Assembly (NCBI RefSeq): GCF_015278125.1
Contig: NZ_JADILO010000020.1
Location: 1 to 64,000 of the forward strand
Length of the DNA stretch: 64,000 nucleotides
Source of the DNA: Vibrio fluminensis
Lineage (GTDB): Bacteria > Pseudomonadota > Gammaproteobacteria > Enterobacterales > Vibrionaceae
Direction of reading: 5' to 3'
Shown here: piece after piece, positions 30,432 through 39,424 of the stretch
Numbering within the stretch: the first letter of the stretch is position 1
How the letters are laid out: the number at the start of each line of letters is the position of its first letter
Notes under the pieces: model-generated
The model's database searches: none
What the model saw: only the letters and a program-made list of their open reading frames with translations
What the model was told of the DNA's origin: nothing
Translations under genes and position numbers: made by a program

Positions 30432-31682
30432 TTAACTGCGCGCCAAGTAGTTGGCTTTACCCACCCACTTATAGCTGGTCAACTCTTCTAAGCCCATTGG
30501 ACCACGAGCATGCAATTTTTGCGTCGATACAGCCACTTCAGCACCGAGGCCAAATTGCGCGCCATCGGTAAAACGGGTTGACGCATTTACATACACGGCT
30601 GCCGAGCCAACAGAGTTAATAAAGCGCTCTGCATTTTCTAAGCTATTGGTCATAATGGCATCAGAGTGGCTGGCATTGTGCACACGCATATGGTCGATCG
30701 CTTCTGCCACATCTGCCACAACTTTCACACCTAAAGTGTAGCTTAACCATTCGGTATCAAAATCACCTTCAACCGCATCACGCAGATCTTGAGCATTGCC
30801 CAACAACGCTTTCGCTTTTGGCTCAGCGACTAACGCGACTTTACCGTTTAAACGCTCTGCCAACATAGGTAAGAACTCAGCCGCGACTTTTTCATCCACC
30901 AGCAAAGTATCCAAAGCATTACACGCCGAAGGACGTTGCGCCTTCGCGTTTTCAACCACATCAAGTGATTTAACCAGATCAGCTGTTTGATCAACAAAGA
31001 TATGACTGATACCAAAGCCACCAATAATCACCGGGATGGTGCTGTTCTCTTTACACATTTTGTGCAGGCCAGCACCACCTCGTGGGATGATCATATCCAC
31101 ATAGTCATCGAGTTTAAGTAATTGCGAAACTAATTCACGATCTGGCTTTTCAATGTACTGTACAGACGCTGCAGGTAGGCCTGCTTTATCCAACGCCACT
31201 TGAATGACCTTCACCAGCTCCATATTAGAGAAGAAAGTCTCTTTGCCACCACGTAAAATACTCGCATTACCGGTTTTCAAACACAGAGCGGCAATATCAA
31301 TCGTCACGTTAGGACGCGCTTCGTAGATGACGCCAACCACGCCAAGTGGCACGCGGCGTCGAGACAATGACATGCCGTTTTCCAGCACTTTACTATCGAT
31401 TTCGCTGCCAACAGGATCATTAAGGCTAATTACATTACGCACATCGTTAGCAATACCCGCTAAACGTGCTTCATTGAGTAGTAAACGATCAAGCAGTGCG
31501 TCGGTCAGACCCGCTTGACGGCCTAATTCGATGTCTTTTTCGTTAGCAGCCAAAATCGCTGCTGAATTCGCTTCTAGCTCGTCAGCGATAATTGCTAATG
31601 CTTGGTTTTTCTGCGCAGTCGAGGCTGTCGCTAGTACGAAAGCAGCATCCTTTGCTGCTTTACCCATATTAGTTAAATCCAC
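30432..31682 (-). CDS. proA: Gamma-glutamyl phosphate reductase
   Basis: NADPH-dependent second step of proline synthesis, reducing gamma-glutamyl phosphate to the semialdehyde. The 416 residues are an aldehyde-dehydrogenase-fold protein: [29 protein letters not shown], and the catalytic Cys in [12 protein letters not shown] (near residue 253). It lies about 95 nt after proB on the same strand, forming the proBA operon with a terminator after it. Confidence 0.98.
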   Translation of the reverse strand: MDLTNMGKAAKDAAFVLATASTAQKNQALAIIADELEANSAAILAANEKDIELGRQAGLTDALLDRLLLNEARLAGIANDVRNVISLNDPVGSEIDSKVLENGMSLSRRRVPLGVVGVIYEARPNVTIDIAALCLKTGNASILRGGKETFFSNMELVKVIQVALDKAGLPAASVQYIEKPDRELVSQLLKLDDYVDMIIPRGGAGLHKMCKENSTIPVIIGGFGISHIFVDQTADLVKSLDVVENAKAQRPSACNALDTLLVDEKVAAEFLPMLAERLNGKVALVAEPKAKALLGNAQDLRDAVEGDFDTEWLSYTLGVKVVADVAEAIDHMRVHNASHSDAIMTNSLENAERFINSVGSAAVYVNASTRFTDGAQFGLGAEVAVSTQKLHARGPMGLEELTSYKWVGKANYLARS

Positions 31683-31777
31683 GTCACTTCCTTACTGTCC
31701 TTTACCACTTAAAACTCGCGCCGGCGCTCGAACTACCGTCACCATTACTCATTTAAGGTGGTTAGGATGAAAATCTA

Positions 31778-32917
31778 TTATTCTTGAATCACGACCATGT
31801 TGTCGCGGTGCATCACTTCTGAGCCATAGTCATAACCTAAAATGGTTAAGATATCTTTACTATGGTGACCAAGGATCTTATCCATATCACTACTTGAATA
31901 AGCCGAAATTCCACGGGCAACTAATTTGCCTGCTTGGTCATTAATGCGCACTACATCACCACGACTAAACTCGCCGCTCACTTTAATTACGCCTTTCGCG
32001 AGTAAGCTACTGCCTTTACCAATAACCGCATTAACGGCACCTTGGTCGATAATAAACTCACCCGTTGCTGCTGGCCCCGCAAGAATCCAGCGCTTGCGGT
32101 TTTCTAACGCTTCTTCACAAGGAAGGAAACGCGTCCCTTGAGGCTCATCACCTAAAGAGTCAAAAATTACGTTTGGCGCGCTACCTGCGGCGATAATGAC
32201 TTCAATACCAGCTCGGCGTGCAATGTCCGCCGCTTGCAGTTTGGTTGCCATACCGCCGGTGCCTAAAGTCGTGCCACTGCCACCTGCGATTTTACGCAGC
32301 GTGTCATCAATGGTTTTGACTTCTTTAATCAGTTCAGCGGTTGGATCTTTACGCGGGTCTGCGGTAAACAAACCTTTTTGGTCCGTTAAAAGCAACAGTT
32401 TATCAGCGCCACATAAAATGCCGACCAAAGCGGATAGGTTATCGTTATCGCCGACTTTAATTTCGTTGGTTGCAACGGCATCGTTTTCATTCACGACAGG
32501 GATAATTTCATGCTCGATTAGGGCATTAATGGTGTCACGTGCATTAAGAAAACGCTCACGGTCATTCAAATCTGCGCGCGTTAATAGCATTTGACCAATT
32601 TTCATGCCGTAAATGGCAAACAGAGATTCCCATGTCTGAATCAACTGACTCTGACCTACAGCGGCAAGCAATTGTTTGCTCGACATCGCGTTGGGCAGTG
32701 CGGGGTAGCCAAGGTGCTCACGACCTGCCGCAATAGCGCCAGACGTTACAATAACCACTGAGTGGCCAAGTTTTTTAAGCTCTGCACACTGACGTACCAA
32801 CTCCACCATATGAGCTCGGTTTAGTTGTAGCGTACCGCCAGTTAGTACACTGGTACCAAGTTTGACAACCACAGTTTGTGGTTGGGCAACTTTTCCGCAT
32901 TGTTGATTCGTTGTCAT
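31778..32917 (-). CDS. proB: Glutamate 5-kinase
   Basis: First, proline-feedback-inhibited step of proline synthesis. The 379 residues comprise an amino-acid-kinase domain (about 15-270; [12 protein letters not shown] near the N-terminus, [25 protein letters not shown], the [15 protein letters not shown] segment) and a C-terminal PUA domain (about 285-375). It begins with an extra N-terminal stretch [14 protein letters not shown] compared with the 367-residue E. coli enzyme. Upstream, a bidirectional terminator separates it from crl. Confidence 0.97.
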   Translation of the reverse strand: MTTNQQCGKVAQPQTVVVKLGTSVLTGGTLQLNRAHMVELVRQCAELKKLGHSVVIVTSGAIAAGREHLGYPALPNAMSSKQLLAAVGQSQLIQTWESLFAIYGMKIGQMLLTRADLNDRERFLNARDTINALIEHEIIPVVNENDAVATNEIKVGDNDNLSALVGILCGADKLLLLTDQKGLFTADPRKDPTAELIKEVKTIDDTLRKIAGGSGTTLGTGGMATKLQAADIARRAGIEVIIAAGSAPNVIFDSLGDEPQGTRFLPCEEALENRKRWILAGPAATGEFIIDQGAVNAVIGKGSSLLAKGVIKVSGEFSRGDVVRINDQAGKLVARGISAYSSSDMDKILGHHSKDILTILGYDYGSEVMHRDNMVVIQE

Positions 32918-32983
32918 GATAAATTGAATTAATAAAAAACAAGAGCTGATGTTTTATCAATCAAAAGCGAATTAAACAAGCAG

Positions 32984-33008
32984 AAAAGGCGCCAATTGGC
33001 GCCTTTTT
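32984..33008. terminator. Intrinsic terminator between crl and proB
   Basis: AAAAGGCGCC and GGCGCCTTTTT form a strong stem around AATT, with T runs in both directions. On the minus strand it ends crl. Confidence 0.85.
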
Positions 33009-33036
33009 ACTAGTCGATGAAGATTATCAGAAGCAA

Positions 33037-33426
33037 TTAGACAAATTCGACTGACTCTTTGTGCAGTGTTACCTCAATTTCATACTCATTCTTTAGCATT
33101 TCCAACAAAGATTGGTGAAAGCTATTTTGAATACGATTCACGTCAGCCACCGCACTTTTCGGCAGTGACTCTTCCACCCACTCACCGAGTTTGTTGTATT
33201 TGCCGATTCGATACCGCGCAGCAAAATGATTGTCTTGCTGTTCGAGCTCTAGCCACCACCCCCAAAACTCTCGTTCTTCTGGTGATTTTTTGTCGTTGAC
33301 ACAAACGCCCAAACAATCAAATAGATAAAAACCTTCCTTGCTTTGCGACTCTCTAAGATACGGGCCTAATGCCCTCAGACTGGTTATCAAGCGAAAATGA
33401 GTCGGAATCTTGGTCACTTTTGACAT
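33037..33426 (-). CDS. crl: Sigma factor-binding protein Crl
   Basis: Binds RpoS and helps it assemble with core RNA polymerase, favouring the general-stress regulon. The ATG at 33426 gives 129 residues (MSKVTKIPTHFRLITSLRALGPYLRE), the usual Crl length, and is preceded by AGAGTCAAC; 13 extra upstream codons are dropped. The conserved YFLFDCLGVCVN-type core (here FYLFDCLGVCVN) and EREFWGWWLELE are present. Its position next to proB is as in enterobacteria. Confidence 0.93.
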   Translation of the reverse strand: MSKVTKIPTHFRLITSLRALGPYLRESQSKEGFYLFDCLGVCVNDKKSPEEREFWGWWLELEQQDNHFAARYRIGKYNKLGEWVEESLPKSAVADVNRIQNSFHQSLLEMLKNEYEIEVTLHKESVEFV

Positions 33427-33509
33427 GTTGACTCTCCGTAGTTTTAGTTTTTTAGTTAGACACAAACCCTATGCGTCTGATCTTACTGTTAACCAAATTA
33501 GTAGAGAAG

Positions 33510-34757
33510 TCATCTCATTAACTCATCTTCTAGCCATTTAATCGCCAAATCGAGCGCTTGCTCATATCCTTGTGTAATTGTTTTGGAACTGATTTTCTTT
33601 GCTCTACCATAATCACTGAAAAGTGCCACTAGTTGATTATCACTCAATGGTGAAACCGGGTCTCCTTCGAGACTCAATGCAAGAATAGGCACTCGTGTTT
33701 TACGGCTACCTAGAATGCCCTGCGCTTTTAATGACCATGCTCTCATTTGCGCCGACAAGCTACCAATATCAACCACATCTTTACCAATACGTGTCGCCAA
33801 GAGATCTAAGTACATTTTAGACATCTGCTTTAGCTTATCTGGTGAAGAGAGAATATCGTGAATGGGTGCACCAAGTGCAACGCACGCTTTAATCTTAGTT
33901 TGCTCCATAAATGACAAACGCACCAAGGCATTACCGCCAAAACGAAAGCCAATCAAACCAACACGGTAATGGTCAACCCAAGGAACCGAAGGCAAATGGT
34001 CCAATACCGCCTGATGGATACATGAGGTATCTTCTGTCAAAGGCCAATGGCTAGAATGACCAATCGATGGCATATCGACGGTTAACATTGCAATGCCTTT
34101 CGGCGCGAGGTAATCGCGGAATAAACGCCACATATCACTTTGCAATGAATCGAGCCCAGCACTGACCATCACGACAGGTTGAGGCTTTTCGGTACTGGTT
34201 AAATGCAAGTGAGCGATGACTTTTTTATTCTTAAATGGCACTTCAAGGCGCTTAACTACAAAACGAGTCTTCTCTGTAGCTTCTTGATAAGCTTTATTGG
34301 CAAGCACCTGAGCTTGCAGCGCTAAATTGTCATTTTTTAGATGGGGGTAGCCTGCAATGCTAAAGCACAATGAAGCATTAAACAGTTCATCCGCCACCGC
34401 TTCGCCTTGTAAGTCATGAGCACGCTTTTGATGCAGCATACCCAACTTGGTCCACTCATAAGTCCAGTTGCCACTGTGGTAGCCCATCACCGTATCCAGC
34501 CACTGATCATGAGTGCGAGAATGGTTAGAGCCAGCAATACGTGCTAACACTTCTTCCATTTCAATCGGATCAATTCCTTGCCAAGTCCACTGCAAGCGAT
34601 GAAGGTTGCGATACCAACTGCGGTTATCTTTCTCACGCATTTCATCAAGTAAAACACGGTTAGTTGGCATGTAACGAGTAAGTTCGGAAGTCTCTTTCGC
34701 CTGCTTGTGCTTAACAAATAGGGTTTCTGAGAGATTCTTATTATCTGTCTCTGACAT
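33510..34757 (-). CDS. frsA: Esterase-like protein FrsA
   Basis: An alpha/beta-hydrolase-fold protein of 415 residues known to bind unphosphorylated enzyme IIA-Glc and influence the respiration/fermentation balance. The N-terminal third is a helical FrsA-specific region. The hydrolase core begins near residue 195 (VVMVSAGLDSLQSDMWRLF). At the nucleophile elbow the sequence reads IGFRFGGNAL, so the usual G-x-S-x-G serine is replaced; this is typical of FrsA and means ordinary esterase chemistry is doubtful. It lies between crl and gpt, the normal neighbourhood. Confidence 0.93.
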   Translation of the reverse strand: MSETDNKNLSETLFVKHKQAKETSELTRYMPTNRVLLDEMREKDNRSWYRNLHRLQWTWQGIDPIEMEEVLARIAGSNHSRTHDQWLDTVMGYHSGNWTYEWTKLGMLHQKRAHDLQGEAVADELFNASLCFSIAGYPHLKNDNLALQAQVLANKAYQEATEKTRFVVKRLEVPFKNKKVIAHLHLTSTEKPQPVVMVSAGLDSLQSDMWRLFRDYLAPKGIAMLTVDMPSIGHSSHWPLTEDTSCIHQAVLDHLPSVPWVDHYRVGLIGFRFGGNALVRLSFMEQTKIKACVALGAPIHDILSSPDKLKQMSKMYLDLLATRIGKDVVDIGSLSAQMRAWSLKAQGILGSRKTRVPILALSLEGDPVSPLSDNQLVALFSDYGRAKKISSKTITQGYEQALDLAIKWLEDELMR

Positions 34758-34864
34758 ATGTAGGTACCTAGCTTTGATGTCTGTAACCCCTTAAAGCTAT
34801 TAGCTCCTAGAAAATAAGGCAATAGCGAGAGCACTTTTTCATCTTATTCTATCAACACAAAGAT

Positions 34865-34890
34865 AAAAAAAATGACCCTTGCGGGTCATT
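34865..34890 (-). terminator. Intrinsic terminator after gpt
   Basis: AATGACCC and GGGTCATT pair around a 4-nt loop, followed on the minus strand by TTTTTTTATC. It ends the gpt transcript before frsA. Confidence 0.85.
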
Positions 34891-34908
34891 CTTTCTATTA
34901 TGCAAACA

Positions 34909-35373
34909 CTATTTTTGCTTGCGATTAATTGGCTCAACGTATTGAACGATAGTATCCCATGGCTGCTCAATCCAAGTGTCTTGAGCAATATCGACTACGT
35001 AATCGTCAAGCAGCGCTGCACCAGATGGCTTAGCACATACTGCAATGAGTTTTGCTTTCGGGTACATTTCACGTAATTTACGTGCAGTATCACCGCTATC
35101 TACTAGGTCTTCTACGATTAGGTAACCTTCACCGTCACCTTCCGGCGCTTTTAGTACGCTCATATCACGCTGATGATCGTGGTCATAGCTAGAGATACAA
35201 ATTGTATCAACGTAACGAATACCAAGCTCACGAGCAAGAATAGCACCAGGTACTAGACCACCACGACTTACCGCCCAAATACCCTTCCACTGTTCTGCAG
35301 GCATTTGTTTTTCAGCAAGTTCACGGCAGAAGTTCTGCATGTTGTCCCAAGTAATAATGAATTTTTTACTCAT
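34909..35373 (-). CDS. gpt: Xanthine-guanine phosphoribosyltransferase
   Basis: Salvages guanine, xanthine and, less well, hypoxanthine to nucleotides using PRPP at the inner membrane face. The 154 residues match E. coli Gpt (152). [18 protein letters not shown] binds the substrate, and [15 protein letters not shown] (about 84-98) is the PRPP loop. It stands alone between terminators. A weak PurR-like sequence (35475-35490) lies about 100 nt upstream. Confidence 0.97.
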   Translation of the reverse strand: MSKKFIITWDNMQNFCRELAEKQMPAEQWKGIWAVSRGGLVPGAILARELGIRYVDTICISSYDHDHQRDMSVLKAPEGDGEGYLIVEDLVDSGDTARKLREMYPKAKLIAVCAKPSGAALLDDYVVDIAQDTWIEQPWDTIVQYVEPINRKQK

Positions 35374-35474
35374 TGTAATAACCTAATAATTTAAAAGTCT
35401 TGCGTCCCCTGTTACGCAAAGAGAGCTCCGATGCAGAAACTAGCAGAGTGCGCACAGTTGAATGGGGACAAGCT

Positions 35475-35490
35475 GCGCAAACGATTATTC
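35475..35490. promoter_or_regulatory. Weak PurR-box-like sequence upstream of gpt
   Basis: GCGCAAACGATTATTC agrees with 8 of the 11 fixed positions of ANGCAANCGNTTNCNT, with one good half only. It lies about 100 nt upstream of gpt, further than usual. It is listed because the neighbouring permease has a stronger box. Confidence 0.25.
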
Positions 35491-35525
35491 TACCCAAACA
35501 AGCATACAATACCAATGGGCAATTA

Positions 35526-35564
35526 AAAGAAAAGCCATAGCAGTGTGACCGACTATGGCTTTTA
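35526..35564 (-). terminator. Intrinsic terminator after the purine permease
   Basis: AAAAGCCATAG and CTATGGCTTTT form a perfect stem with a 12-nt loop, followed on the minus strand by CTTTTAATT. It ends the permease transcript. Confidence 0.75.
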
Positions 35565-35617
35565 TAATTATCTAAGATAAAGCACTAACACCCCGACATG
35601 CTAGCGCTCAATGATAA

Positions 35618-36907
35618 TTATGCGATTAAGTACTTGATGATGAAGATAGCTGAGAGTACCCATACGCTCATCGACACTTCACGTCCTTTACCACTTAACA
35701 GTTTAATAGCCGCGTAAGAAATAAAGCCTAATGCGATACCTTCAGCAATCGAGTAAGTTAAAGGCATCAACAAACATGTCACGACAACTGGCGCCGCTTC
35801 GGTAAGGTCACGCCAGTCAACGCTCACCAAGCCAGACATCATGAGAATCGCTACATAGAACAAAGCACCTGCGGTTGCATAAGCAGGAATCATACCGGCA
35901 AGAGGGGCAAAAAATAGCGCCAATAAGAACAATAGACCAACCACAACAGCCGTTAGACCAGTACGGCCACCAGCCGCTACGCCAGCAGTTGACTCAACAA
36001 ATGAAGTGGTGCTTGAAGTACCCAATACTGCACCTACAGACGTTGCAGTAGAGTCAGCTAGCAATGCTTTACTTAAACGAGGAAGCTTGCCATCTTCTTT
36101 AATCAGGTTAGCCTTTGTAGCCACACCAACTAGCGTACCGGCGGTATCAAAGAGATCAACAAATAGGAAGGCAAATACAACCGAGATCATACCGACTTCA
36201 AACACATCCGCGATGTTCATTTGCATCAATGTCGGCGCAATACTTGGTGGCGCAGACATTAAACCACCCCATTGCACGTCACCTACTACAATACCGATTG
36301 CGGTAATGATTAGGATAGCGATCATAACCGCACCGCGAACACCGCGATAAACCAAACCAATTGTAAGGAAGAAGCCAAGGGCTGCGAGCGCTGGTTTAAG
36401 GCTAGTAATATCACCACGGCTAACGAGCGTCGCTGGGTTATCAACCACAATACCTGCATTTTGCAAACCAATAAATGCGAGGAAAAGACCGATACCCGCA
36501 GAAATGCCGGTACGTAAAGAAAGTGGGATAGAGTTGATAATCCATTCACGCACTTTGAAAATACTCAAAGCCATGAACAAGATACCAGAGACAAATACAG
36601 CACCTAGAGCAACTTGCCACGTATGGCCCATACCTAGCACAACACCGTAAGTGAAGAACGCATTCAAACCCATGCCTGGTGCAAGTGCGATTGGATAGTT
36701 AGCGACTAGACCCATTATAAAACAGCCAATAGCAGCCGCTAGACAGGTCGCGACAAATACCGCACCTTTGTCCATACCCGCATCTGCGAGCATCGCTGGG
36801 TTGACAAAGATGATATAAGCCATCGTTAAGAAGGTGGTTAAACCTGCGATAATTTCCGTTTTGACAGTGGTGCCATTTTCACTGAGCTTAAACAGTTTCT
36901 CGAACAT
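35618..36907 (-). CDS. NCS2-family guanine/hypoxanthine permease (GhxP/AzgA-like)
   Basis: A 429-residue polytopic inner-membrane transporter of the AzgA-like branch of NCS2, probably a proton symporter for guanine and hypoxanthine. It opens MFEKLFKLSENGTTVKTEIIAGLTTFLTMAYIIFVNP, typical of this branch. APGMGLNAFFTYGVV and FLFVDLFDTAGTLVGVA are signature segments, and about 12-14 hydrophobic helices are visible. A PurR box 22 nt upstream of the start ties it to purine supply, and gpt lies next downstream. The exact substrate cannot be set from sequence. Confidence 0.9.
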   Translation of the reverse strand: MFEKLFKLSENGTTVKTEIIAGLTTFLTMAYIIFVNPAMLADAGMDKGAVFVATCLAAAIGCFIMGLVANYPIALAPGMGLNAFFTYGVVLGMGHTWQVALGAVFVSGILFMALSIFKVREWIINSIPLSLRTGISAGIGLFLAFIGLQNAGIVVDNPATLVSRGDITSLKPALAALGFFLTIGLVYRGVRGAVMIAILIITAIGIVVGDVQWGGLMSAPPSIAPTLMQMNIADVFEVGMISVVFAFLFVDLFDTAGTLVGVATKANLIKEDGKLPRLSKALLADSTATSVGAVLGTSSTTSFVESTAGVAAGGRTGLTAVVVGLLFLLALFFAPLAGMIPAYATAGALFYVAILMMSGLVSVDWRDLTEAAPVVVTCLLMPLTYSIAEGIALGFISYAAIKLLSGKGREVSMSVWVLSAIFIIKYLIA

Positions 36908-36928
36908 GGTCGAATCCTATAAGTTTTT

Positions 36929-36944
36929 AAGTAAACGTTTGCGT
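36929..36944. promoter_or_regulatory. PurR operator of the purine permease gene
   Basis: AAGTAAACGTTTGCGT agrees with 10 of the 11 fixed positions of ANGCAANCGNTTNCNT. It ends 22 nt before the start codon, so it would block transcription when hypoxanthine or guanine is plentiful. Related purine permease genes in E. coli are PurR-controlled. Confidence 0.7.
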
Positions 36945-37267
36945 AATCGATTGGCTGGGATTATAAAGTTATCAAATAATAAATTCCAGATAGAATTATC
37001 ACTCTAATTAATATTTTTCTTCCAAGCAAAGACGATGCCTTAGACACTTCCTCTACAAATGAAAGATTTGGTCATATTTTTCAACAACTAACAAGGATGA
37101 ACCAGTGACGGTTAATTGATGAAAAATCACACCATGTAGCAAACTTTCAAATAGAAAAGGGCGACATAAGAGCTCGGTTGATGAGCATTCTCTATGATGA
37201 AACCAGAATTTGTACACTACTCGGGGATTTGAAGAGAAATTGAAACAGAGTTAAAGATTGAGAGGAT

Positions 37268-37295
37268 AAAAAAACGCCACTCAAATTGAGTGGCG
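37268..37295 (-). terminator. Intrinsic terminator of the small minus-strand RNA
   Basis: CGCCACTC and GAGTGGCG (37275-37295) pair perfectly around a 5-nt loop, and the stem runs into seven Ts on the minus strand. It is about 360 nt upstream of the permease start, so it ends a separate transcript. Confidence 0.9.
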
Positions 37296-37380
37296 GTTGA
37301 ATCATGTCCAGCTAAAAACTGCAGCTGTAAAAAAATTCCAATAATAGGGGTGAACAAACTGTTCAGAAACAAGCTAAAAA

Positions 37381-37467
37381 CTAGTAGCCAAAGCTTGTTG
37401 GGTATACAAAGTTACTTGTATAAACAGAGCTGTTTATCCAGAACATTGCACTTGGTAAACCTTTCAT
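37381..37467 (-). CDS. Small protein, 28 residues
   Basis: ATG at 37467 to TAG at 37381. The protein starts MKGLPSAMFWINSS and ends NFVYPTSFGY. It is neutral, rich in aromatic (two Phe in NF and FG, three Tyr, one Trp) and Ser/Asn/Thr residues, with no clear transmembrane helix. AAAGGTGA (37472-37479) sits at ideal Shine-Dalgarno distance, and codons are ordinary for this genome. With its own promoter and terminator it is more likely a translated small protein than a leader peptide, because no gene follows within the transcript. I do not recognise the family with certainty; VcdP of V. cholerae (29 residues) is the suggested match. Confidence 0.65.
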   Translation of the reverse strand: MKGLPSAMFWINSSVYTSNFVYPTSFGY

Positions 37468-37584
37468 GCTATCACCTTTAAATCAATGCAAATAAAACAA
37501 AACGTTGATTTCTCGGTTCCTTGGAGGCGATAAATCGGACTCATCCTTTGAGCGTTTTTTCTTCAACTCGTGAAGTTGGTAGTA

Positions 37585-37612
37585 AATATACCCTAAAGAA
37601 AAAAAATTACAA
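37585..37612 (-). promoter_or_regulatory. Putative promoter of the small RNA
   Basis: On the minus strand TTGTAA (37607-37612) and TATATT (37585-37590) are separated by 16 nt, placing the transcript start near 37578, exactly where the structured leader begins. Confidence 0.6.
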
Positions 37613-37616
37613 CACT

Positions 37617-37638
37617 TAACGTGACAAATGTCGCATAA
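37617..37638. promoter_or_regulatory. CRP-like site at the small RNA promoter
   Basis: CGTGA (37620-37624), six bases, then TCGCA (37631-37635) matches 8 of 10 core bases of TGTGA-N6-TCACA. It lies directly upstream of the -35, centred about 49 bp before the predicted start, so CRP-cAMP could control the RNA. Confidence 0.5.
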
Positions 37639-37928
37639 AAATCAAAATTTAATCAATTTCAAACTTTTTCTGTAATTTAATTACAGCTTTATCAGCGTTT
37701 ACTCAGCATTATTTTCACTCAGATGAAAACGATTGCTTATTAGAAATAGTGATAAACTCGCGTTATTAATCGCTAAATGATAAATACTCTCACCCCTCTA
37801 CTCTCTTTGTTACGAGAGTGATATGCTAGCTTCCTCTATTTTGTAGGTCAGCTTTAGTGTTTCGTTCCAATTGAGAACAGAAGCAGTGCAAAGCCAGATT
37901 TGACCTTAAGTAACATAAGGAGTTATCC

Positions 37929-39398
37929 GTGTCTGAGTTCCATTCTGAAATCAGCAAGTTATCACCTGCTCCACTTTGGCAGTTCTTTGATAAAATCTGT
38001 TCTATTCCTCACCCTTCAAAACATGAAGAAGCGTTAGCACAATACATTGTAAGCTGGGCACAAGAGCAAGGTTTAGACGTACGCCGCGATCCAACCGGTA
38101 ACGTATTTATCAAAAAACCAGCAACGCCAGACATGGAAAACAAAAAAGGCGTGGTTCTGCAAGCCCACATCGATATGGTGCCGCAGAAAAACGAAGATAC
38201 TCAACACGACTTTACAACGGATGCGATTCAGCCTTACGTTGATGGTGAATGGGTAACAGCTAAAGGCACGACACTTGGCGCTGACAACGGTATCGGTATG
38301 GCATCATGCCTGGCTGTTCTTGCCTCAACGGATATTAAGCACGGTCCAATTGAAGTTCTGCTCACCATTGATGAAGAAGCAGGCATGACTGGTGCATTCG
38401 GCCTAGAAGCTGGTTGGCTAGAAGGTGATATCCTCCTTAATACCGACTCAGAGCAAGAAGGCGAAGTTTACATGGGCTGTGCTGGCGGTATCGATGGTGA
38501 GTTAACGCTGACTGTCGAACGTGAAGCAATCCCTGCGGGTTACACTACCCGTCAGCTCGTACTGAAAGGTCTTAAAGGCGGTCACTCTGGTTGTGATATT
38601 CACACAGGTCGCGGTAACGCCAACAAACTACTGGGGCGCTTCCTAGCGGGTCATGCGCAAGAACTAGACCTACGTCTGGTTGAATTCCGCGGTGGTAGCC
38701 TACGTAATGCCATTCCTCGTGAAGCATTTGTAACGGTTGCACTGCCTGCTGAAAACGAAGCGAAGCTGGCAGAGCTTTTTGAGTTCTATACAGAGCTTCT
38801 TCACGCAGAGTTAGGTCGTGTGGAAACAGACATCGTAACTTTCAATCAGTCTGCTGAAGCTGAAGAAATCTTTACCGTGGCGACTCAGCAACGCTTTATT
38901 GCAACACTCAACGCTCTTCCAAATGGCGTAGTGCGCATGAGTGATGACATTGAAGGCGTAGTAGAGACATCACTAAACGTTGGTGTGATTACGACTGATG
39001 CCGATAAAGTGACTGTACTTTGTTTGATTCGCTCTTTAATTGACTCTGGCCGCTCTCAAGTAGAAAGCACGTTAACTTCTATCGCTGAACTCGCTGGCGC
39101 AAATATTGCGTTTAGTGGCGCATACCCAGGTTGGAAACCAGACGCAGATTCAGAAATCATGCAGGTCTTCCGTGATCTGTATGAAAACATCTACGGTCAC
39201 AAGCCAAACATTATGGTGATCCACGCCGGTCTAGAGTGCGGTCTATTTAAAGAACCATACCCAACTATGGACATGCTTTCATTTGGCCCTACGATTAAAT
39301 TCCCACACTCTCCGGATGAAAAAGTCGAGATCAGTACTGTGGCTCTTTTCTGGGAACAAATGGTAGCACTATTGGAAAATATTCCAGCTAAAGCATAA
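37929..39398 (+). CDS. pepD: Aminoacyl-histidine dipeptidase (peptidase D)
   Basis: Cytosolic M20-family dizinc peptidase cleaving Xaa-His and similar dipeptides. The 489 residues start at a GTG (37929) behind TAAGGAG. Zinc-site motifs: AHIDMVPQ (about residue 78), LGADNGIGMA (about 117), DEEAGMTGAFGL, NTDSEQEGEVYMGCAGG, and the late HAGLECGLF. A dimerisation/lid domain lies about 205-390. It stands alone with its own terminator. Confidence 0.97.
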   Translation: MSEFHSEISKLSPAPLWQFFDKICSIPHPSKHEEALAQYIVSWAQEQGLDVRRDPTGNVFIKKPATPDMENKKGVVLQAHIDMVPQKNEDTQHDFTTDAIQPYVDGEWVTAKGTTLGADNGIGMASCLAVLASTDIKHGPIEVLLTIDEEAGMTGAFGLEAGWLEGDILLNTDSEQEGEVYMGCAGGIDGELTLTVEREAIPAGYTTRQLVLKGLKGGHSGCDIHTGRGNANKLLGRFLAGHAQELDLRLVEFRGGSLRNAIPREAFVTVALPAENEAKLAELFEFYTELLHAELGRVETDIVTFNQSAEAEEIFTVATQQRFIATLNALPNGVVRMSDDIEGVVETSLNVGVITTDADKVTVLCLIRSLIDSGRSQVESTLTSIAELAGANIAFSGAYPGWKPDADSEIMQVFRDLYENIYGHKPNIMVIHAGLECGLFKEPYPTMDMLSFGPTIKFPHSPDEKVEISTVALFWEQMVALLENIPAKA

Positions 39399-39424
39399 TT
39401 ACCTACCATTAGTATTACTAATCC

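Larger units (their letters stand above)
37268..37578 (-). ncRNA. Candidate dual-function small RNA (possible VcdRP counterpart)
   Basis: A self-contained transcript is predicted from its promoter (37585-37612) to its terminator (37268-37295), about 310 nt. The first 105 nt are structured: CAAC/GTTG, GGA/TCC, GATTT/AAATC and AACG/CGTT pairings are visible. Then come a Shine-Dalgarno and a 28-codon ORF. The 3' part after the stop carries a small GAACA/TGTTC hairpin next to an exposed CACCCCTATT stretch that could pair with GGGG-type ribosome-binding sites. From memory, V. cholerae VcdRP is a CRP-controlled dual RNA with a 29-residue protein, encoded in or near this neighbourhood; I could not check the sequence match. 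Confidence 0.65.
36908..37928. other. 1-kb intergenic region between the purine permease and pepD
   Basis: No conventional gene lies here. Contents I can support: a PurR box (36929-36944); AT-rich unassigned sequence (about 36960-37260); a complete small minus-strand transcription unit (37268-37638); AT-rich sequence with a second PurR-like site at 37723-37738 (10 of 11 fixed positions, about 190 nt before pepD); and the pepD leader with a small ACTCT/AGAGT hairpin near 37800-37820. Confidence 0.7.

Noticed and set aside
36908..37300. Purine riboswitch upstream of the purine permease
   Set aside because: The two conserved loops and P1 of the purine aptamer are not found on the minus strand; a PurR box is present instead.
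37500..37560. Hammerhead-ribozyme-like GGATGAGTCC...GAGAAATC in the small RNA leader
   Set aside because: The conserved CUGAUGA core is changed at two positions, stem II does not pair with the GGAACC side, and no cleavage-site triplet is positioned correctly.
37720..37745. Fur box upstream of pepD
   Set aside because: About 9 of 19 positions match by eye; the PurR pattern explains the same bases better.
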